DNA of 64,000 bases from Bacteroidota bacterium (GTDB lineage: Bacteria > Bacteroidota > Bacteroidia > NS11-12g > UBA9320), in the NCBI GenBank assembly GCA_947468275.1, contig CANIKO010000001.1, forward strand, positions 124,001-188,000. Direction: 5' to 3'. The notes beneath the pieces are model-generated. The model was not told the origin of the DNA. It ran no database searches and saw only the letters and a list, made by a program, of their open reading frames with translations. Shown here piece by piece: positions 35,785 to 44,581 of the stretch; positions within the stretch are counted from its first letter, which is position 1, and each line of letters opens with the position of its first letter. The position numbers and the translations under genes were made by a program.

Positions 35785-36073
35785 TAAAGATAAAAAGATA
35801 TTTAAATTGTTTAAATAAAGTAGAATACTTTTATGCCTTGACTATGAATAGAATCGGTTTAATTTATTTATAACTTCAGGTGAATTTAGCGGCACTGTGG
35901 CCATATGTAAATAAAGAATTATAAACACTGACTACACTTTTTCGTAACTTTTTACGCACCAATTGAGCCTTTCATTTGCTATGGCATAGCATTGCGGGAC
36001 TTGGCCATACTAAGCTAACGAGGCAATTCACCTTGATAGTGCTATTTAAGTTAGTCTTAGATCGGAAAAGTAG
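35785..36073. other. Intergenic region without recognised gene
   Basis: The gap between the divergent T9SS gene and the small lipoprotein gene is 416 nt and carries one promoter at each end. The remaining middle part has no convincing ORF; the only structure seen is a short near-palindrome GCTATGGCATAGC at 35978-35990. Confidence 0.5.
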
Positions 36074-36103
36074 TTGTTTTTTTTACCTAAAGCCCTAACT
36101 TTG
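36074..36103 (+). promoter_or_regulatory. Bacteroidetes-type promoter of the small lipoprotein gene
   Basis: TTG (36074-36076) and TAACTTTG (36096-36103) are separated by exactly 19 nt, an exact TTG-N19-TAnnTTTG match, 40 nt before the ATG at 36144. Confidence 0.72.
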
Positions 36104-36143
36104 TTCACTAATCAAAAACTATTTTTAACTTTTAAAATTACAA

Positions 36144-36824
36144 ATGAAATATATATACATTGCAATTATTGGTAGTTTATTTTTTTTAGGTTCATGCACT
36201 GATACATACAAAGGGCCTTATCCTTCTGAGCCTACTTGTGTTGAATATCCTTCAAATGATACGGTAGAAAATATCAATGGAATTGTTAAATTGATAGATA
36301 CAACGTTTTACATTTCAAATTATGTAAACGAAACTACAACCACAAAATATTATCCCTGCGCTATCAGTCCATCACAAAAAAAGGATGGTTTTCCCATTCG
36401 CTACTCAGGATATTTAAGAAAAAAGGAAGGTGTTGCTAAGCAATACATCGAGCTAACGGCTGCTGAACCCATTATTGGTGAAACTATTATTACTAATTAT
36501 TATGGTTTTGTAACCAATCGAGATAGTATAGCCATTAACATTAATGAAAGAACCTGTGTTATAAAAGATTCTAAATTAGAGAAGGATAAACTGAAATTAT
36601 TTATAACTTATAGTGGCTGCACCCAAGGACGCAAAATTTATTTATCTCTTTATAAAACAACCCAAGTTTTAGGCGCAATCAAATCTTATGGATTTATAAC
36701 AAGTCCGTTTGAAGCATGTCTGACCGTGTTTAATGTTTGGTATGAAGTTGATGTGAGCAGCTATAAAAACAGTACTTTGTTTATTTATGACGGTGTAAAG
36801 ACACATCAATTTATTATACCTTAA
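36144..36824 (+). CDS. Lipoprotein of unknown function
   Basis: A 226-residue protein with a clear lipobox (FFLGSC, Cys18). The mature part starts TDTYKGPYPSEPTC and contains several Cys residues (for example ERTCVIKD, YSGCTQGRKIYLSLYKT, FEACLTVFNVWYEVDVS). The YSGCTQGRKI segment resembles a motif seen in small orphan lipoproteins of Bacteroidota, but no named family was recognised. A single transcription unit driven by the promoter above; it converges on the aminotransferase gene, 54 nt away. Confidence 0.75.
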   Translation: MKYIYIAIIGSLFFLGSCTDTYKGPYPSEPTCVEYPSNDTVENINGIVKLIDTTFYISNYVNETTTTKYYPCAISPSQKKDGFPIRYSGYLRKKEGVAKQYIELTAAEPIIGETIITNYYGFVTNRDSIAININERTCVIKDSKLEKDKLKLFITYSGCTQGRKIYLSLYKTTQVLGAIKSYGFITSPFEACLTVFNVWYEVDVSSYKNSTLFIYDGVKTHQFIIP

Positions 36825-36878
36825 TAATGAATATTGGAAAATTATTAACTAAGTAATTCCTTCTTTACAAATTCAAAT

Positions 36879-37583
36879 TTAAACAATACGTTTTCCTGCA
36901 ATCATTCCTCGGACTGCATTACTAAAGTAGATTTCATGGTTTTTCAATTCTTCCAATTCAATTGGACGTTCAATAGTGTTTTCATTTTCTTGTAAAAAAG
37001 CCTTTCGGTTTACCCCGTCAATACACCCTTCACTCAATGGTGGCGTGCAAAAAATACTATTCTTTTTTAGGAAAATATTGGAGGTTAACCCCTCGCAAAC
37101 GCGGCCATGTTCATTAAGTATAATAATTTCATCCCAACCATTTGCTTTCATAAATTTACCTGCCATTACGAATAATAAACATGAAGTTGATTTAATATTA
37201 GATAGAAAATTGCATGGTTTTTTAGCTAGGGTATAAATGCCTACATTTAAATTGGATTTGTTAAACGAAATATAAGGTTCCAATCGGATATAAAAATCGG
37301 TGCTGTCTGTTTCTGGAACATAAGTCCCCTTGGCATTTCGATAAAATATGATTCGCACTTTTAAAATTTGGTCTTCAAAATTTTTGCTTTCAGCTAAGAG
37401 TTTAGTTTCAAAAAAAGATTGAGTCCATTGTGCATCCCAATCCATTTGAAGGGTTTCAGCAGATTTTATCATTCGCATATAATGCAAAGTAAAGTTCTCG
37501 CATTTACCTCCAATTAATTTAAAGGTTTCAAAAAAACCGTCGCCGTATAAAAAGGAGCGATTGGTATCAAGGGATGAGTTCAT
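36879..37583 (-). CDS. Aminotransferase class IV (aminodeoxychorismate lyase / BCAT-like)
   Basis: A 234-residue PLP enzyme of fold type IV. It begins near the conserved RSFLYGDGFFETFK (residues 9-22), shows the probable PLP lysine in SNIKSTSCLLF (about residues 132-142), and the phosphate-binding part EHGRVCEGLTSNIFLKK followed by PPLSEGCIDGVNRKAFL, with an ending NAVRGMIAGKRI typical of the family. It is shorter than branched-chain aminotransferases, and its size and DGFFET motif fit 4-amino-4-deoxychorismate lyase (PabC, folate synthesis) better, but the exact substrate remains uncertain. folB lies elsewhere in the window, so there is no local folate operon. Confidence 0.82.
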   Translation of the reverse strand: MNSSLDTNRSFLYGDGFFETFKLIGGKCENFTLHYMRMIKSAETLQMDWDAQWTQSFFETKLLAESKNFEDQILKVRIIFYRNAKGTYVPETDSTDFYIRLEPYISFNKSNLNVGIYTLAKKPCNFLSNIKSTSCLLFVMAGKFMKANGWDEIIILNEHGRVCEGLTSNIFLKKNSIFCTPPLSEGCIDGVNRKAFLQENENTIERPIELEELKNHEIYFSNAVRGMIAGKRIV

Positions 37584-37716
37584 TTTATGAATTAGGAATT
37601 AAAAATTACGAATTACGTTTATCTGGCAGTATTGCCGGTAAAAATTTTAAATAAATTTAAACAGATAAGAATGGGATAACAACTTAAGCTGGTCGCATCA
37701 TTTCCGAATTTAAAAT

Positions 37717-37724
37717 TATCTTTG
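37717..37724 (+). promoter_or_regulatory. Candidate -7 element of icmF
   Basis: TATCTTTG matches TAnnTTTG and ends 17 nt before the icmF ATG. No TTG lies at the -33 distance. Confidence 0.42.
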
Positions 37725-37741
37725 CCAAGTATTAAAAATCT

Positions 37742-40700
37742 ATGATTACAGAGGTTTATAAACCAATTAATAAAGTTCGTATAGTTACGGCAGCTTCTTT
37801 GTTCGACGGGCACGATGCCGCCATTAATGTAATGCGACGAATAATTCAGGCTACAGGATGTGAAGTGATTCATTTGGGCCACGACAGAAGTGCTGAGGAA
37901 GTTGTGGATACTGCTATTCAGGAAGATGCAAATGCCATTGCTATGACTAGCTATCAGGGTGGTCATAATGAATATTTTAAATACATGCACGACCTTTTAA
38001 AACAAAAAGGAGCCGGACATATCAAAATATTTGGTGGTGGTGGTGGTACCATTTTGCCTGAAGAAATTAATGATTTAATGAACTATGGCATTACCCGATT
38101 GTATCATCCAGATGATGGACGAGAAATGGGTTTACAAGGAATGATCAATGATTTGGTAATTCAATCCGATTATCCGACAGGGATAAATTTGAATGGAGAA
38201 GTAAATCAGGTAAAAGAAAAAAATCCAATGGCAATTGCCCGTTTGATTTCTGCGGCTGAAAATTTTCCGGAAGAATTTGATAAACATATTGACTTAATAA
38301 GGGAGAAGGTTTCAAAAACCAAATCAACACCGGTGCTTGGTATTACAGGAACGGGTGGTGCAGGAAAATCCAGTTTGGTGGATGAATTAGTTCGTCGTTT
38401 TTTAATTGATTTTCCTAAAAAAACTATTGGAATAATTTCCGTTGACCCCTCCAAACGCAAAACAGGAGGAGCCTTGTTAGGCGATAGAATTCGTATGAAC
38501 TCTATTAAAAATTCACGGGTGTTTATGCGAAGTTTGGCTACCCGTCAGGCAAATTTGGCACTAAGCAAACACGTGGACGATGCCGTTTTAATTTTAAAAG
38601 CTGCTGGATACGATTTAATAATTTTAGAAACTTCGGGCATCGGACAAAGTGATACAGAAATAACCGACCACAGCACAGTGAGTTTGTATGTAATGACACC
38701 GGAATACGGGGCTGCATCGCAATTAGAAAAAATTGATATGCTGGATTTTGCCGACCTTATTGCTTTAAATAAATTTGATAAACGCGGTTCATTGGATGCT
38801 TTACGTGATGTGAGAAAACAGTTTCAACGCAACCACCAGTTGTTTGATAAAAATGTAGATTCTATGCCTGTTTTCGGAACCATTGCTTCACAATTTAACG
38901 ATCCGGGAATGAATAGTTTATACCGGGCCATTATGGATGCTTTGGTTGAAAAAGGAGGATTCCCGGAGAAGTCAACCTTTGCTTTTTCGGGCGAAATGAG
39001 TGAGAAAATTTTTATCATTCCACCAAGCCGTACCCGTTATTTGGCCGAGATTTCGGAAGACAATCACAAATACAATCAATGGGTAATTGAGCAAAGTGCC
39101 ATTGCACAAAAATTGTATGCGCTTCAAACTTCTGTTGAAACTTTAAAGCAATCAAAGCTTGAAGATAAAGACAGGTTGGTCAAAGGATTGGAAGAAACTT
39201 TTGAAACGTTGAGTCTTGATTTTGACCTTAAAAATAAAAAGGCCATTGAAGAGTGGCCGAAAAAGGTAGAACTTTATAAAAATCCGGAATATAAATTCAA
39301 GGTTCGTGGAAAAGAACTTACGATTTTAACACATACCGAAAGCCTTAGTCATATGCAGATTCCTAAAATTGCCTTGCCAAAATATGAGGCTTGGGGCGAT
39401 CTGCTGAAATGGCAATTGCAGGAAAATGTACCAGGAGAATTTCCATACACCAGTGGTTTGTATCCTTTTAAGCGCGAAGGAGAAGACCCTACTCGCATGT
39501 TTGCAGGTGAAGGTGGACCCGAACGAACCAATAAACGGTTTCATTATGTAAGTATGGGATTGCCAGCCAAGCGACTTTCAACTGCCTTTGACAGTGTAAC
39601 CCTTTATGGCCGCGATCCGGATCTTCGCCCTGATATTTATGGGAAAATTGGTAATTCGGGAGTAAGCATTTGCTGCCTGGATGATGCCAAAAAATTATAC
39701 AGCGGTTTTGATTTAGCCAATCCTAAAACATCGGTTTCCATGACCATCAATGGCCCGGCACCAATGCTTTTGGCGTATTTTATGAATGCTGCCATCGATC
39801 AACAATGCGAAATGTACATTCATAAACAGGGTTTGGAAAAAGAAGTGAAACAAAAAATAGCTGACCTTTATAAATCGAAAGGTCAAACGCCGCCTCAATA
39901 TAATGGCGATTTGCCAGAAGGAAATGATGGCTTGGGAACTCTTTTATTAGGAGTTACCGGCGATCAGGTTTTGCCAAAAGAAGTTTACGAAGAAATTAAA
40001 ACCTACACCTTATCACAAGTAAGAGGAACCGTTCAGGCGGATATTTTAAAAGAAGATCAGGCACAGAATACCTGTATTTTTAGTACTGAGTTTGCCCTTC
40101 GTTTAATGGGAGATGTGCAGGAATATTTTATTGATAAAAAGGTTCGAAATTTCTATTCGGTTTCCATTTCAGGCTACCATATAGCCGAGGCCGGAGCCAA
40201 CCCTATTTCCCAATTGGCATTTACTTTGGCCAACGGATTTACATTTGTTGAATATTACCTAAGTCGAGGAATGAGCATCAACGATTTTGGGCCTAACTTG
40301 TCGTTCTTTTTTAGTAATGGTATTGACCCTGAATATGCAGTAATAGGTCGTGTAGCCCGCCGCATTTGGGCCAAGGCTATGAAAACAAAATACCATGCCG
40401 ACGAACGTAGCCAAATGTTAAAATACCATATTCAAACCAGTGGCCGTAGTTTGCACGCCCAGGAAATAGACTTTAATGATATCAGAACGACGCTTCAGGC
40501 ATTGTATGCCATTTATGATAATTGCAACAGTTTACATACCAATGCCTACGATGAAGCCATTACTACACCAACGGAAGAAAGTGTTCGAAGAGCAATGGCC
40601 ATTCAACTTATTATTAACCGGGAGTTAGGTTTGGCTAAAAACGAAAATCCTTTACAAGGCTCGTTTATCATTGAAGAATTAACGGATTTAGTAGAGGAAG

Positions 40701-41122
40701 CAGTGTTGTTGGAATTTGAACGAATATCAGAACGAGGCGGGGTGCTTGGAGCCATGGAAACCATGTATCAGCGTGGGAAAATACAGGAAGAAAGCCTGTA
40801 TTACGAAACCTTAAAACACAATGGCGAGTATCCTTTAATTGGGGTTAATACGTTTTTGAGCAGCAAGGGTTCACCAACTATTTTGCCCAAGGAAGTTATC
40901 CGTGCTACAGAGGAAGAGAAGGAATTCCAGATACAAACCCTAACTAATCTTCATGCCCATTACGAAGATAAAAGTGTAGAAAGCTTGAAAAAAGTGCAGT
41001 TAGCCGCCATTCAAAACAAAAATATTTTTGAAGAACTGATGGAAGCTGGTAAATACTGTTCATTAGGACAGATAACGGATGCTTTGTTTGAAGTGGGGGG
41101 ACAGTATAGGAGGAATATGTAA
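37742..41122 (+). CDS. icmF: Fused isobutyryl-CoA mutase IcmF (B12 domain, G-protein chaperone, mutase)
   Basis: A 1126-residue AdoCbl enzyme that interconverts isobutyryl-CoA and n-butyryl-CoA. Order of domains: B12-binding domain (residues 1-135; base-off ligand motif [12 protein letters not shown], with [13 protein letters not shown]); MeaB-like GTPase (about 190-410; P-loop [17 protein letters not shown], then LGDRIRMN and [13 protein letters not shown]); linker; and a TIM-barrel mutase (about 540-1126; LPYT-like motif [40 protein letters not shown]). This fusion order is diagnostic of IcmF and differs from methylmalonyl-CoA mutase MutAB. The built-in GTPase loads and protects cobalamin. 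A single-gene unit; cytoplasmic. Confidence 0.95.
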   Translation: MITEVYKPINKVRIVTAASLFDGHDAAINVMRRIIQATGCEVIHLGHDRSAEEVVDTAIQEDANAIAMTSYQGGHNEYFKYMHDLLKQKGAGHIKIFGGGGGTILPEEINDLMNYGITRLYHPDDGREMGLQGMINDLVIQSDYPTGINLNGEVNQVKEKNPMAIARLISAAENFPEEFDKHIDLIREKVSKTKSTPVLGITGTGGAGKSSLVDELVRRFLIDFPKKTIGIISVDPSKRKTGGALLGDRIRMNSIKNSRVFMRSLATRQANLALSKHVDDAVLILKAAGYDLIILETSGIGQSDTEITDHSTVSLYVMTPEYGAASQLEKIDMLDFADLIALNKFDKRGSLDALRDVRKQFQRNHQLFDKNVDSMPVFGTIASQFNDPGMNSLYRAIMDALVEKGGFPEKSTFAFSGEMSEKIFIIPPSRTRYLAEISEDNHKYNQWVIEQSAIAQKLYALQTSVETLKQSKLEDKDRLVKGLEETFETLSLDFDLKNKKAIEEWPKKVELYKNPEYKFKVRGKELTILTHTESLSHMQIPKIALPKYEAWGDLLKWQLQENVPGEFPYTSGLYPFKREGEDPTRMFAGEGGPERTNKRFHYVSMGLPAKRLSTAFDSVTLYGRDPDLRPDIYGKIGNSGVSICCLDDAKKLYSGFDLANPKTSVSMTINGPAPMLLAYFMNAAIDQQCEMYIHKQGLEKEVKQKIADLYKSKGQTPPQYNGDLPEGNDGLGTLLLGVTGDQVLPKEVYEEIKTYTLSQVRGTVQADILKEDQAQNTCIFSTEFALRLMGDVQEYFIDKKVRNFYSVSISGYHIAEAGANPISQLAFTLANGFTFVEYYLSRGMSINDFGPNLSFFFSNGIDPEYAVIGRVARRIWAKAMKTKYHADERSQMLKYHIQTSGRSLHAQEIDFNDIRTTLQALYAIYDNCNSLHTNAYDEAITTPTEESVRRAMAIQLIINRELGLAKNENPLQGSFIIEELTDLVEEAVLLEFERISERGGVLGAMETMYQRGKIQEESLYYETLKHNGEYPLIGVNTFLSSKGSPTILPKEVIRATEEEKEFQIQTLTNLHAHYEDKSVESLKKVQLAAIQNKNIFEELMEAGKYCSLGQITDALFEVGGQYRRNM

Positions 41123-41189
41123 GTGAATAGTTGAAAACTAAAAGTTAAAAGTTTTTTTTATAATACATCTGCTAACTTCAAGTAAATTA

Positions 41190-41684
41190 ATGAAAAATTC
41201 TTTTCAACAGAAATACATATTGGAAAAGAGTCTTTGGACTGAAGATGATTTTAAAACTATGGGTTGGCATGATAATAGGATACATGCTATTTCTTTTGGT
41301 GAAAATTATGAATTACTTTTTGATATTGATTACATATTCGATTGGATATTGAAAGGTAATTACTACAAATTTCAGGTATCTCCTTGCACTTTGATATTTG
41401 AAAATGTTTACGATATAAAATTTGACTTGGATTCTTCAGGAAGTGAACTCGAAATAGTAGATATATTCTATGAAAACCCTAGACGTCCTAATAATGCTGA
41501 TTATACAAAACGAGAGATTGAATTTGACTGGATAATTGAGACACAACAGGGCAACATTTCATTTACCGCAGTCGGATATAAGCAGTATGTCAGACAATTG
41601 CCAAAGTTTTTATCCAGTCAAACGATAGAATTAAATGAAAGGGGAGGTGTTTCATTTGAGAGAATAGCTATTGAAACACAATAA
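41190..41684 (+). CDS. Hypothetical protein (164 aa)
   Basis: No family recognised. The protein has no signal peptide and is acidic and aromatic-rich, with SLWTEDDFKTMGWHDNRIH near the N-terminus (residues 14-32) and repeated beta strands after it (ELLFDIDYIFDWILKGNYY, CTLIFENVYDIKFDLD, IEFDWIIETQQGNISF). The WHDNxIH opening followed by LxFDIDYI is a pattern I associate with small cytoplasmic orphan proteins of unknown role. It sits 67 nt after icmF and before a transposon, so it may be accessory. Confidence 0.62.
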   Translation: MKNSFQQKYILEKSLWTEDDFKTMGWHDNRIHAISFGENYELLFDIDYIFDWILKGNYYKFQVSPCTLIFENVYDIKFDLDSSGSELEIVDIFYENPRRPNNADYTKREIEFDWIIETQQGNISFTAVGYKQYVRQLPKFLSSQTIELNERGGVSFERIAIETQ

Positions 41685-41867
41685 ATACCGCCGATTAAAT
41701 TAAGTACCGATTATACTCTTCTATTACTTTATTTAAAGATAAAACTCTTCTTGTGACAATTTTCCAGAAGTTTACTAGATTGACTTTAAAAGTTTTATTT
41801 AGCTAGATGCGACACCGGCCGATAAATCAAATAGGTATGGGTATGTTCAACTGATATGTACTTATTT

Positions 41868-41942
41868 AATTGGTAGCCCCTGCGGGGCAATAAACTATTA
41901 AAACAATATGGTTCTAAAAACAGGTAGTCGCTATGCGACATG
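41868..41942 (+). repeat. REP-like two-hairpin element, copy A
   Basis: The element has two palindromes, GTAGCCCCTGCGGGGC (41873-41888) and GTCGCTATGCGAC (41927-41939), about 38 nt apart. The outer sequence reads AATTGG then CAGGTAGTCG. It is in the same orientation as copy C downstream of the transposase and inverted relative to copy B; the spacer between hairpins differs from the other copies. It may be a solo or non-autonomous element mobilised by the transposase. Confidence 0.72.
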
Positions 41943-42040
41943 TTTTCAGCAAAATATATGGGTGGTTTAATAGAACAACGAAATAAATCAAAATGTAAGT
42001 CAAGAAATTTATCTATAAATTAAATTCAAAAACAATTTAA

Positions 42041-42113
42041 AATGTCGCATAGCGACTACCTGTTTGTAGAATAAAAAATCAGAATTATTGTGCCCCGTAG
42101 GGGCTACCCAATT
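42041..42113 (-). repeat. REP-like two-hairpin element, copy B (5' flank of transposase)
   Basis: An inverted copy of the element: AATGTCGCATAGCGACTACC, then CTGTTTGTAG, a ~22-nt AT-rich spacer, and TGCCCCGTAGGGGCTACCCA. It ends 37 nt before the transposase ATG. Its outer ~50 nt are almost the exact reverse complement of copy C on the other side of the gene. Confidence 0.78.
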
Positions 42114-42149
42114 AAAAAATAATTATATAGATTTGAAAATAAATTAAAA

Positions 42150-42614
42150 ATGCCCAATACGTATACTCAACTTTATGTTCATTTTGTATTTGCGGTAAAA
42201 TACCGACAGGCCTTAATTTCAGAAGTATGGGAAGAAAGACTTCACATGTATATTACTGGCATAGTTCAAAACAATGGGCATAAACTAATGGCTATAAACT
42301 CTGCAGTTGACCATTTGCATATGTTTGTAGGATTGAACCCTAAACAATCTATTTCTGAGATGATGCAACTGGTAAAAGGAGATAGTTCGGAATTTATTAA
42401 TAAGGAAAAATTAACCAAAGAAAAATTCCATTGGCAAAGTGGCTATGGAGCTTTCAGCAATAGTCGTTCGCAAATTGATGCCGTTTGTACTTATGTACAA
42501 AATCAAAAAATGCACCACAGTAAAAAATCATTTAAGGAAGAATATCTTGAAATATTAAAGGATTATAAGGTGGATTTTGAGGAAAAATATATTTTTACCG
42601 ATTTAATAGGATAA
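42150..42614 (+). CDS. tnpA: IS200/IS605-family Y1 transposase (TnpA)
   Basis: A 154-residue single-domain HUH transposase, normal size for IS200 TnpA. It opens YTQLYVHFVFAVKYRQALI, carries the metal-binding HUH motif DHLHMFVGL (about residues 61-69), and has the conserved Tyr nucleophile region in DAVCTYVQNQKMHHSKKSF (Tyr about residue 115). It cuts and rejoins single-stranded DNA at hairpins, fitting the palindromic elements on both sides. It seems intact, with no frameshift. No TnpB gene is present. Confidence 0.9.
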   Translation: MPNTYTQLYVHFVFAVKYRQALISEVWEERLHMYITGIVQNNGHKLMAINSAVDHLHMFVGLNPKQSISEMMQLVKGDSSEFINKEKLTKEKFHWQSGYGAFSNSRSQIDAVCTYVQNQKMHHSKKSFKEEYLEILKDYKVDFEEKYIFTDLIG

Positions 42615-42687
42615 TTGGGTAGCCCCTACGGGGCAAAAAGATATCGTATTTATTTAGTCCTACAAACAGGAAGTCTCTATGCGACAT
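42613..42687 (+). repeat. REP-like two-hairpin element, copy C (3' flank of transposase)
   Basis: Reads AATTGGGTAGCCCCTACGGG with a GTAGCCCCTACGGGGC-type palindrome (42619-42634), a ~27-nt spacer, CTACAAACAGG and a slightly decayed second hairpin GTCTCTATGCGAC (42673-42685). It starts inside the transposase stop codon region and is inverted relative to copy B. Confidence 0.78.
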
Positions 42688-42769
42688 TGATTCAATAAGA
42701 AATGGTGTTGTTTAAATTTGCATTAGGTGTATGCTCGGAGAATTTTTTTTTGAAATTTACTTTTTAAAA

Positions 42770-43627
42770 CTAAACCACAACCCCAACCACCATCTCCAAC
42801 ATTTTTACCTCAAACCGCTCTGCTTCAAAATACTCCCCATCTAAATGGGCAGGCAGGTTTTTATAACATTGAATGGTGATTTCTTTAAGGGTTTTGTGGC
42901 TGTATGGCCCGGGAATATTGACATGTCTTCCCTTTTTTATAAGACTTAAAAAATACAGGCGTTTGGTTACGGCTATGGGTTTTATTTGCCAAAGGTCGAG
43001 CAACCCATCTGTTGGGTCAGCTTGCGGAGCTATCCGAAAACCACCACCATAAGTAGGTCCGTTGGCTATAGCAATAATAAGAGACTGGCCAATATTTGTA
43101 TAAAAACTTCTATAGGTGAAAAGACCTCGCAAAATGGCGAGATTGTATTTTAAAAGAACAGGAATCCAGGCCGCTCCGGCATTGGCTTTTTTGGCTACCA
43201 AGCCGTCAAACCCGATTCCCAGTCCATTTATAAACTTTTGGCCGTTGCATTCCCCAATGTTTATTTGAATGGTTTCGTTTCTCAGCAACCCGTTTAAAAT
43301 TTCGGGGATTGATTTTTTACCATAGAGGCAGGTGGCAAAATCATTTCCTGAACCGCAAGGCAAAACGATTAGGGGTGTTTTAAAATCCTCAGGAATGGAA
43401 TTTATAACATCGTTCAATGTTCCATCGCCACCAATAACAGCAAGGCAATCCAATTTTTTTATAACATTTATGGCATTTTGAATTCCTGCGTAATCTGTGG
43501 TGTTTTGTGTGTAATATATTTCTGAAGTATAGCCGATGCTTTGAAGGTGATTTTGTACCTCAGGTAGTTTTTTTAAAGGTTTTCCCTTTCCCGCTTTTGG
43601 GTTAGCTATGATGAGAACCCTTTTCAA
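42770..43627 (-). CDS. Diacylglycerol/lipid kinase family protein (YegS/DgkB-like)
   Basis: A 285-residue kinase of the DAGK catalytic domain family. The N-terminus shows VLIIANPKAGKGKPLKKLPE (residues 4-23), the nucleotide motif CLAVIGGDGTLNDVINSI (about residues 56-73) and LIVLPCGSGNDFATCL (about 82-97); the C-terminal beta domain has ANGPTYGGGFRIAPQADPTDG. Such enzymes phosphorylate diacylglycerol or related lipids at the inner membrane. The start is a TTG at 43627, one base beyond the mazG stop, so the two are translationally linked. Confidence 0.9.
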   Translation of the reverse strand: MKRVLIIANPKAGKGKPLKKLPEVQNHLQSIGYTSEIYYTQNTTDYAGIQNAINVIKKLDCLAVIGGDGTLNDVINSIPEDFKTPLIVLPCGSGNDFATCLYGKKSIPEILNGLLRNETIQINIGECNGQKFINGLGIGFDGLVAKKANAGAAWIPVLLKYNLAILRGLFTYRSFYTNIGQSLIIAIANGPTYGGGFRIAPQADPTDGLLDLWQIKPIAVTKRLYFLSLIKKGRHVNIPGPYSHKTLKEITIQCYKNLPAHLDGEYFEAERFEVKMLEMVVGVVV

Positions 43628-43628
43628 A

Positions 43629-44393
43629 TTAGGCTAATTTTTTAGCTTCTTCCCAAATTACATCCATTTCATCCAAGGTCATATCATTCATTTTTTTGCC
43701 TTGATTTTTAGCATATTCTTCAATGGCTTCAAACCGTTTTTTAAATTTGATATTAGTACGTTCCAAGGCATCATCCGGGTTTATTTTAAGCCATCGGGCA
43801 TAGTTTACCAATGAAAATAAAAGGTCGCCAAACTCAGCTTCTTTATCCTTTCCTTCGGCTTCTTTAAATTCCTGCATTTCCTCTTCTACCTTCTCCCACA
43901 CCTGATTTATTTCGGGCCAGTCAAAACCAACCTGTGCGGCTTTATCCTGCATCCGGCTTGCTTTTACAAGGGAAGGCATAGAAGCCGGAACACCGCCCAA
44001 AACAGATTTATTTCCTTCTTTCAGTTTGAGTTGTTCCCAATTTTGTTTAACATCTTCTTCATTTTCTACCACCACATCGCCATAAATATGCGGATGGCGT
44101 GAAATCAATTTTTCACAAATGCTATTCATCACATCGGTAATGTCAAATGAATTGGTTTCACTTCCTATTTTGGCATAAAAAACCATGTGAAGCATCAGGT
44201 CGCCGAGTTCTTTTTTTATTTCGGGTAAATCATTTTTGAGGATGGCATCACTCAATTCGTATGTTTCTTCAATGGTAAGGTGGCGAAGGCTTTCAAACGT
44301 TTGTTTGCGGTCCCATGGGCATTTATCCCTAAGGTCGTCCATAATATCTAAAAGGCGCTCAAAAGCTAAAAGGCGGGGGTCGGTTGTGTTCAA
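43629..44393 (-). CDS. mazG: Nucleoside triphosphate pyrophosphohydrolase MazG
   Basis: A 254-residue all-alpha NTP pyrophosphatase with two MazG repeats. The first has CPWDRKQTFESLRHLTIEE (about residues 25-43) and the metal-binding EExxE region TIEETYELSDAI with KKELGDLMLHMVFYAKIG; the second has KVEEEMQEFKEAEG and EAEFGDLLFSLVNYARW. It hydrolyses non-canonical and damage-prone NTPs and may modulate ppGpp. The start is TTG 44393, which fits the family N-terminus; Met17 is too far inside. Its -7 element TAGGTTTG (44405-44398) abuts the start, predicting an almost leaderless transcript. Confidence 0.92.
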   Translation of the reverse strand: MNTTDPRLLAFERLLDIMDDLRDKCPWDRKQTFESLRHLTIEETYELSDAILKNDLPEIKKELGDLMLHMVFYAKIGSETNSFDITDVMNSICEKLISRHPHIYGDVVVENEEDVKQNWEQLKLKEGNKSVLGGVPASMPSLVKASRMQDKAAQVGFDWPEINQVWEKVEEEMQEFKEAEGKDKEAEFGDLLFSLVNYARWLKINPDDALERTNIKFKKRFEAIEEYAKNQGKKMNDMTLDEMDVIWEEAKKLA

Positions 44394-44397
44394 GTTG

Positions 44398-44405
44398 CAA
44401 ACCTA
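44398..44405 (-). promoter_or_regulatory. Candidate -7 element directly before mazG
   Basis: On the minus strand TAGGTTTG matches TAnnTTTG and lies only 4 nt before the TTG start at 44393. No TTG is found at the -33 spacing. Confidence 0.4.
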
Positions 44406-44420
44406 ATTTATTTTACGTAA

Positions 44421-44556
44421 TTAGTTAATGGGTTATTCGTTATTAAGTTATTAGTAAGTAGGGCATTTATTTAAAGGTTTCTTACAAATTACGTTTTTAA
44501 TAGTCAACTTAATAACCCATTAACCAATAACGATTAACCAAATAACTTAATAACCA
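44421..44556. repeat. AT-rich repeats between mazG and a methyltransferase gene
   Basis: AACTTAATAACC occurs twice in direct orientation (44506-44517 and 44545-44556) and once inverted (GTTATTAAGTT, 44439-44449); the inverse copy is preceded by GTTAATGGGTTATT, which matches the complement of AATAACCCATTAAC at 44511-44524. The pattern can form imperfect hairpins between the divergent promoters and may bind a regulator, or be a decayed repeat. Confidence 0.5.
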
Positions 44557-44569
44557 GCAACAATTAACT

Positions 44570-44577
44570 AATTTTGC
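44570..44577 (+). promoter_or_regulatory. Candidate -7 element directly before the methyltransferase
   Basis: TAATTTTG matches TAnnTTTG, 4 nt before the ATG at 44582. A transcript started from it would have hardly any leader. Confidence 0.4.
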
Positions 44578-44581
44578 ATTA

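Larger units (their letters stand above)
41685..42149. other. Intergenic region with two palindromic elements
   Basis: This 465-nt gap holds the element copies at 41868-41942 and 42041-42113 described separately. Outside them no ORF or RNA was recognised; an AT-rich stretch precedes the transposase start. Confidence 0.6.
42041..42687 (+). mobile_element. IS200/IS605-like element or REPtron bracketed by inverted palindromic repeats
   Basis: A ~650-nt unit: copy B of the palindromic element, a single Y1 transposase gene and copy C in inverted orientation. Classical IS200/IS605 elements have subterminal hairpins and no long inverted repeats; a transposase flanked by inverted REP-like pairs resembles a RAYT/REPtron (BIME) arrangement. 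No target duplication is expected for HUH transposons, and the exact ends cannot be fixed from one locus. Confidence 0.7.

Noticed and set aside
35978-35990. Near-palindrome GCTATGGCATAGC as operator
   Set aside because: Only 13 nt, in the middle of an AT-rich gap and far from both promoters; such a match may be chance.
36879-37583. Full branched-chain aminotransferase (IlvE)
   Set aside because: At 234 residues it is much shorter than IlvE and better matches a PabC-like lyase.
37619-37990. Minus-strand open frame of 123 codons
   Set aside because: It overlaps the start of icmF, whose B12 domain is clear in the other strand, so it is a shadow.
42150-42614. Complete IS605 with tnpB
   Set aside because: No tnpB-like frame exists nearby; the next gene is a lipid kinase on the other strand.
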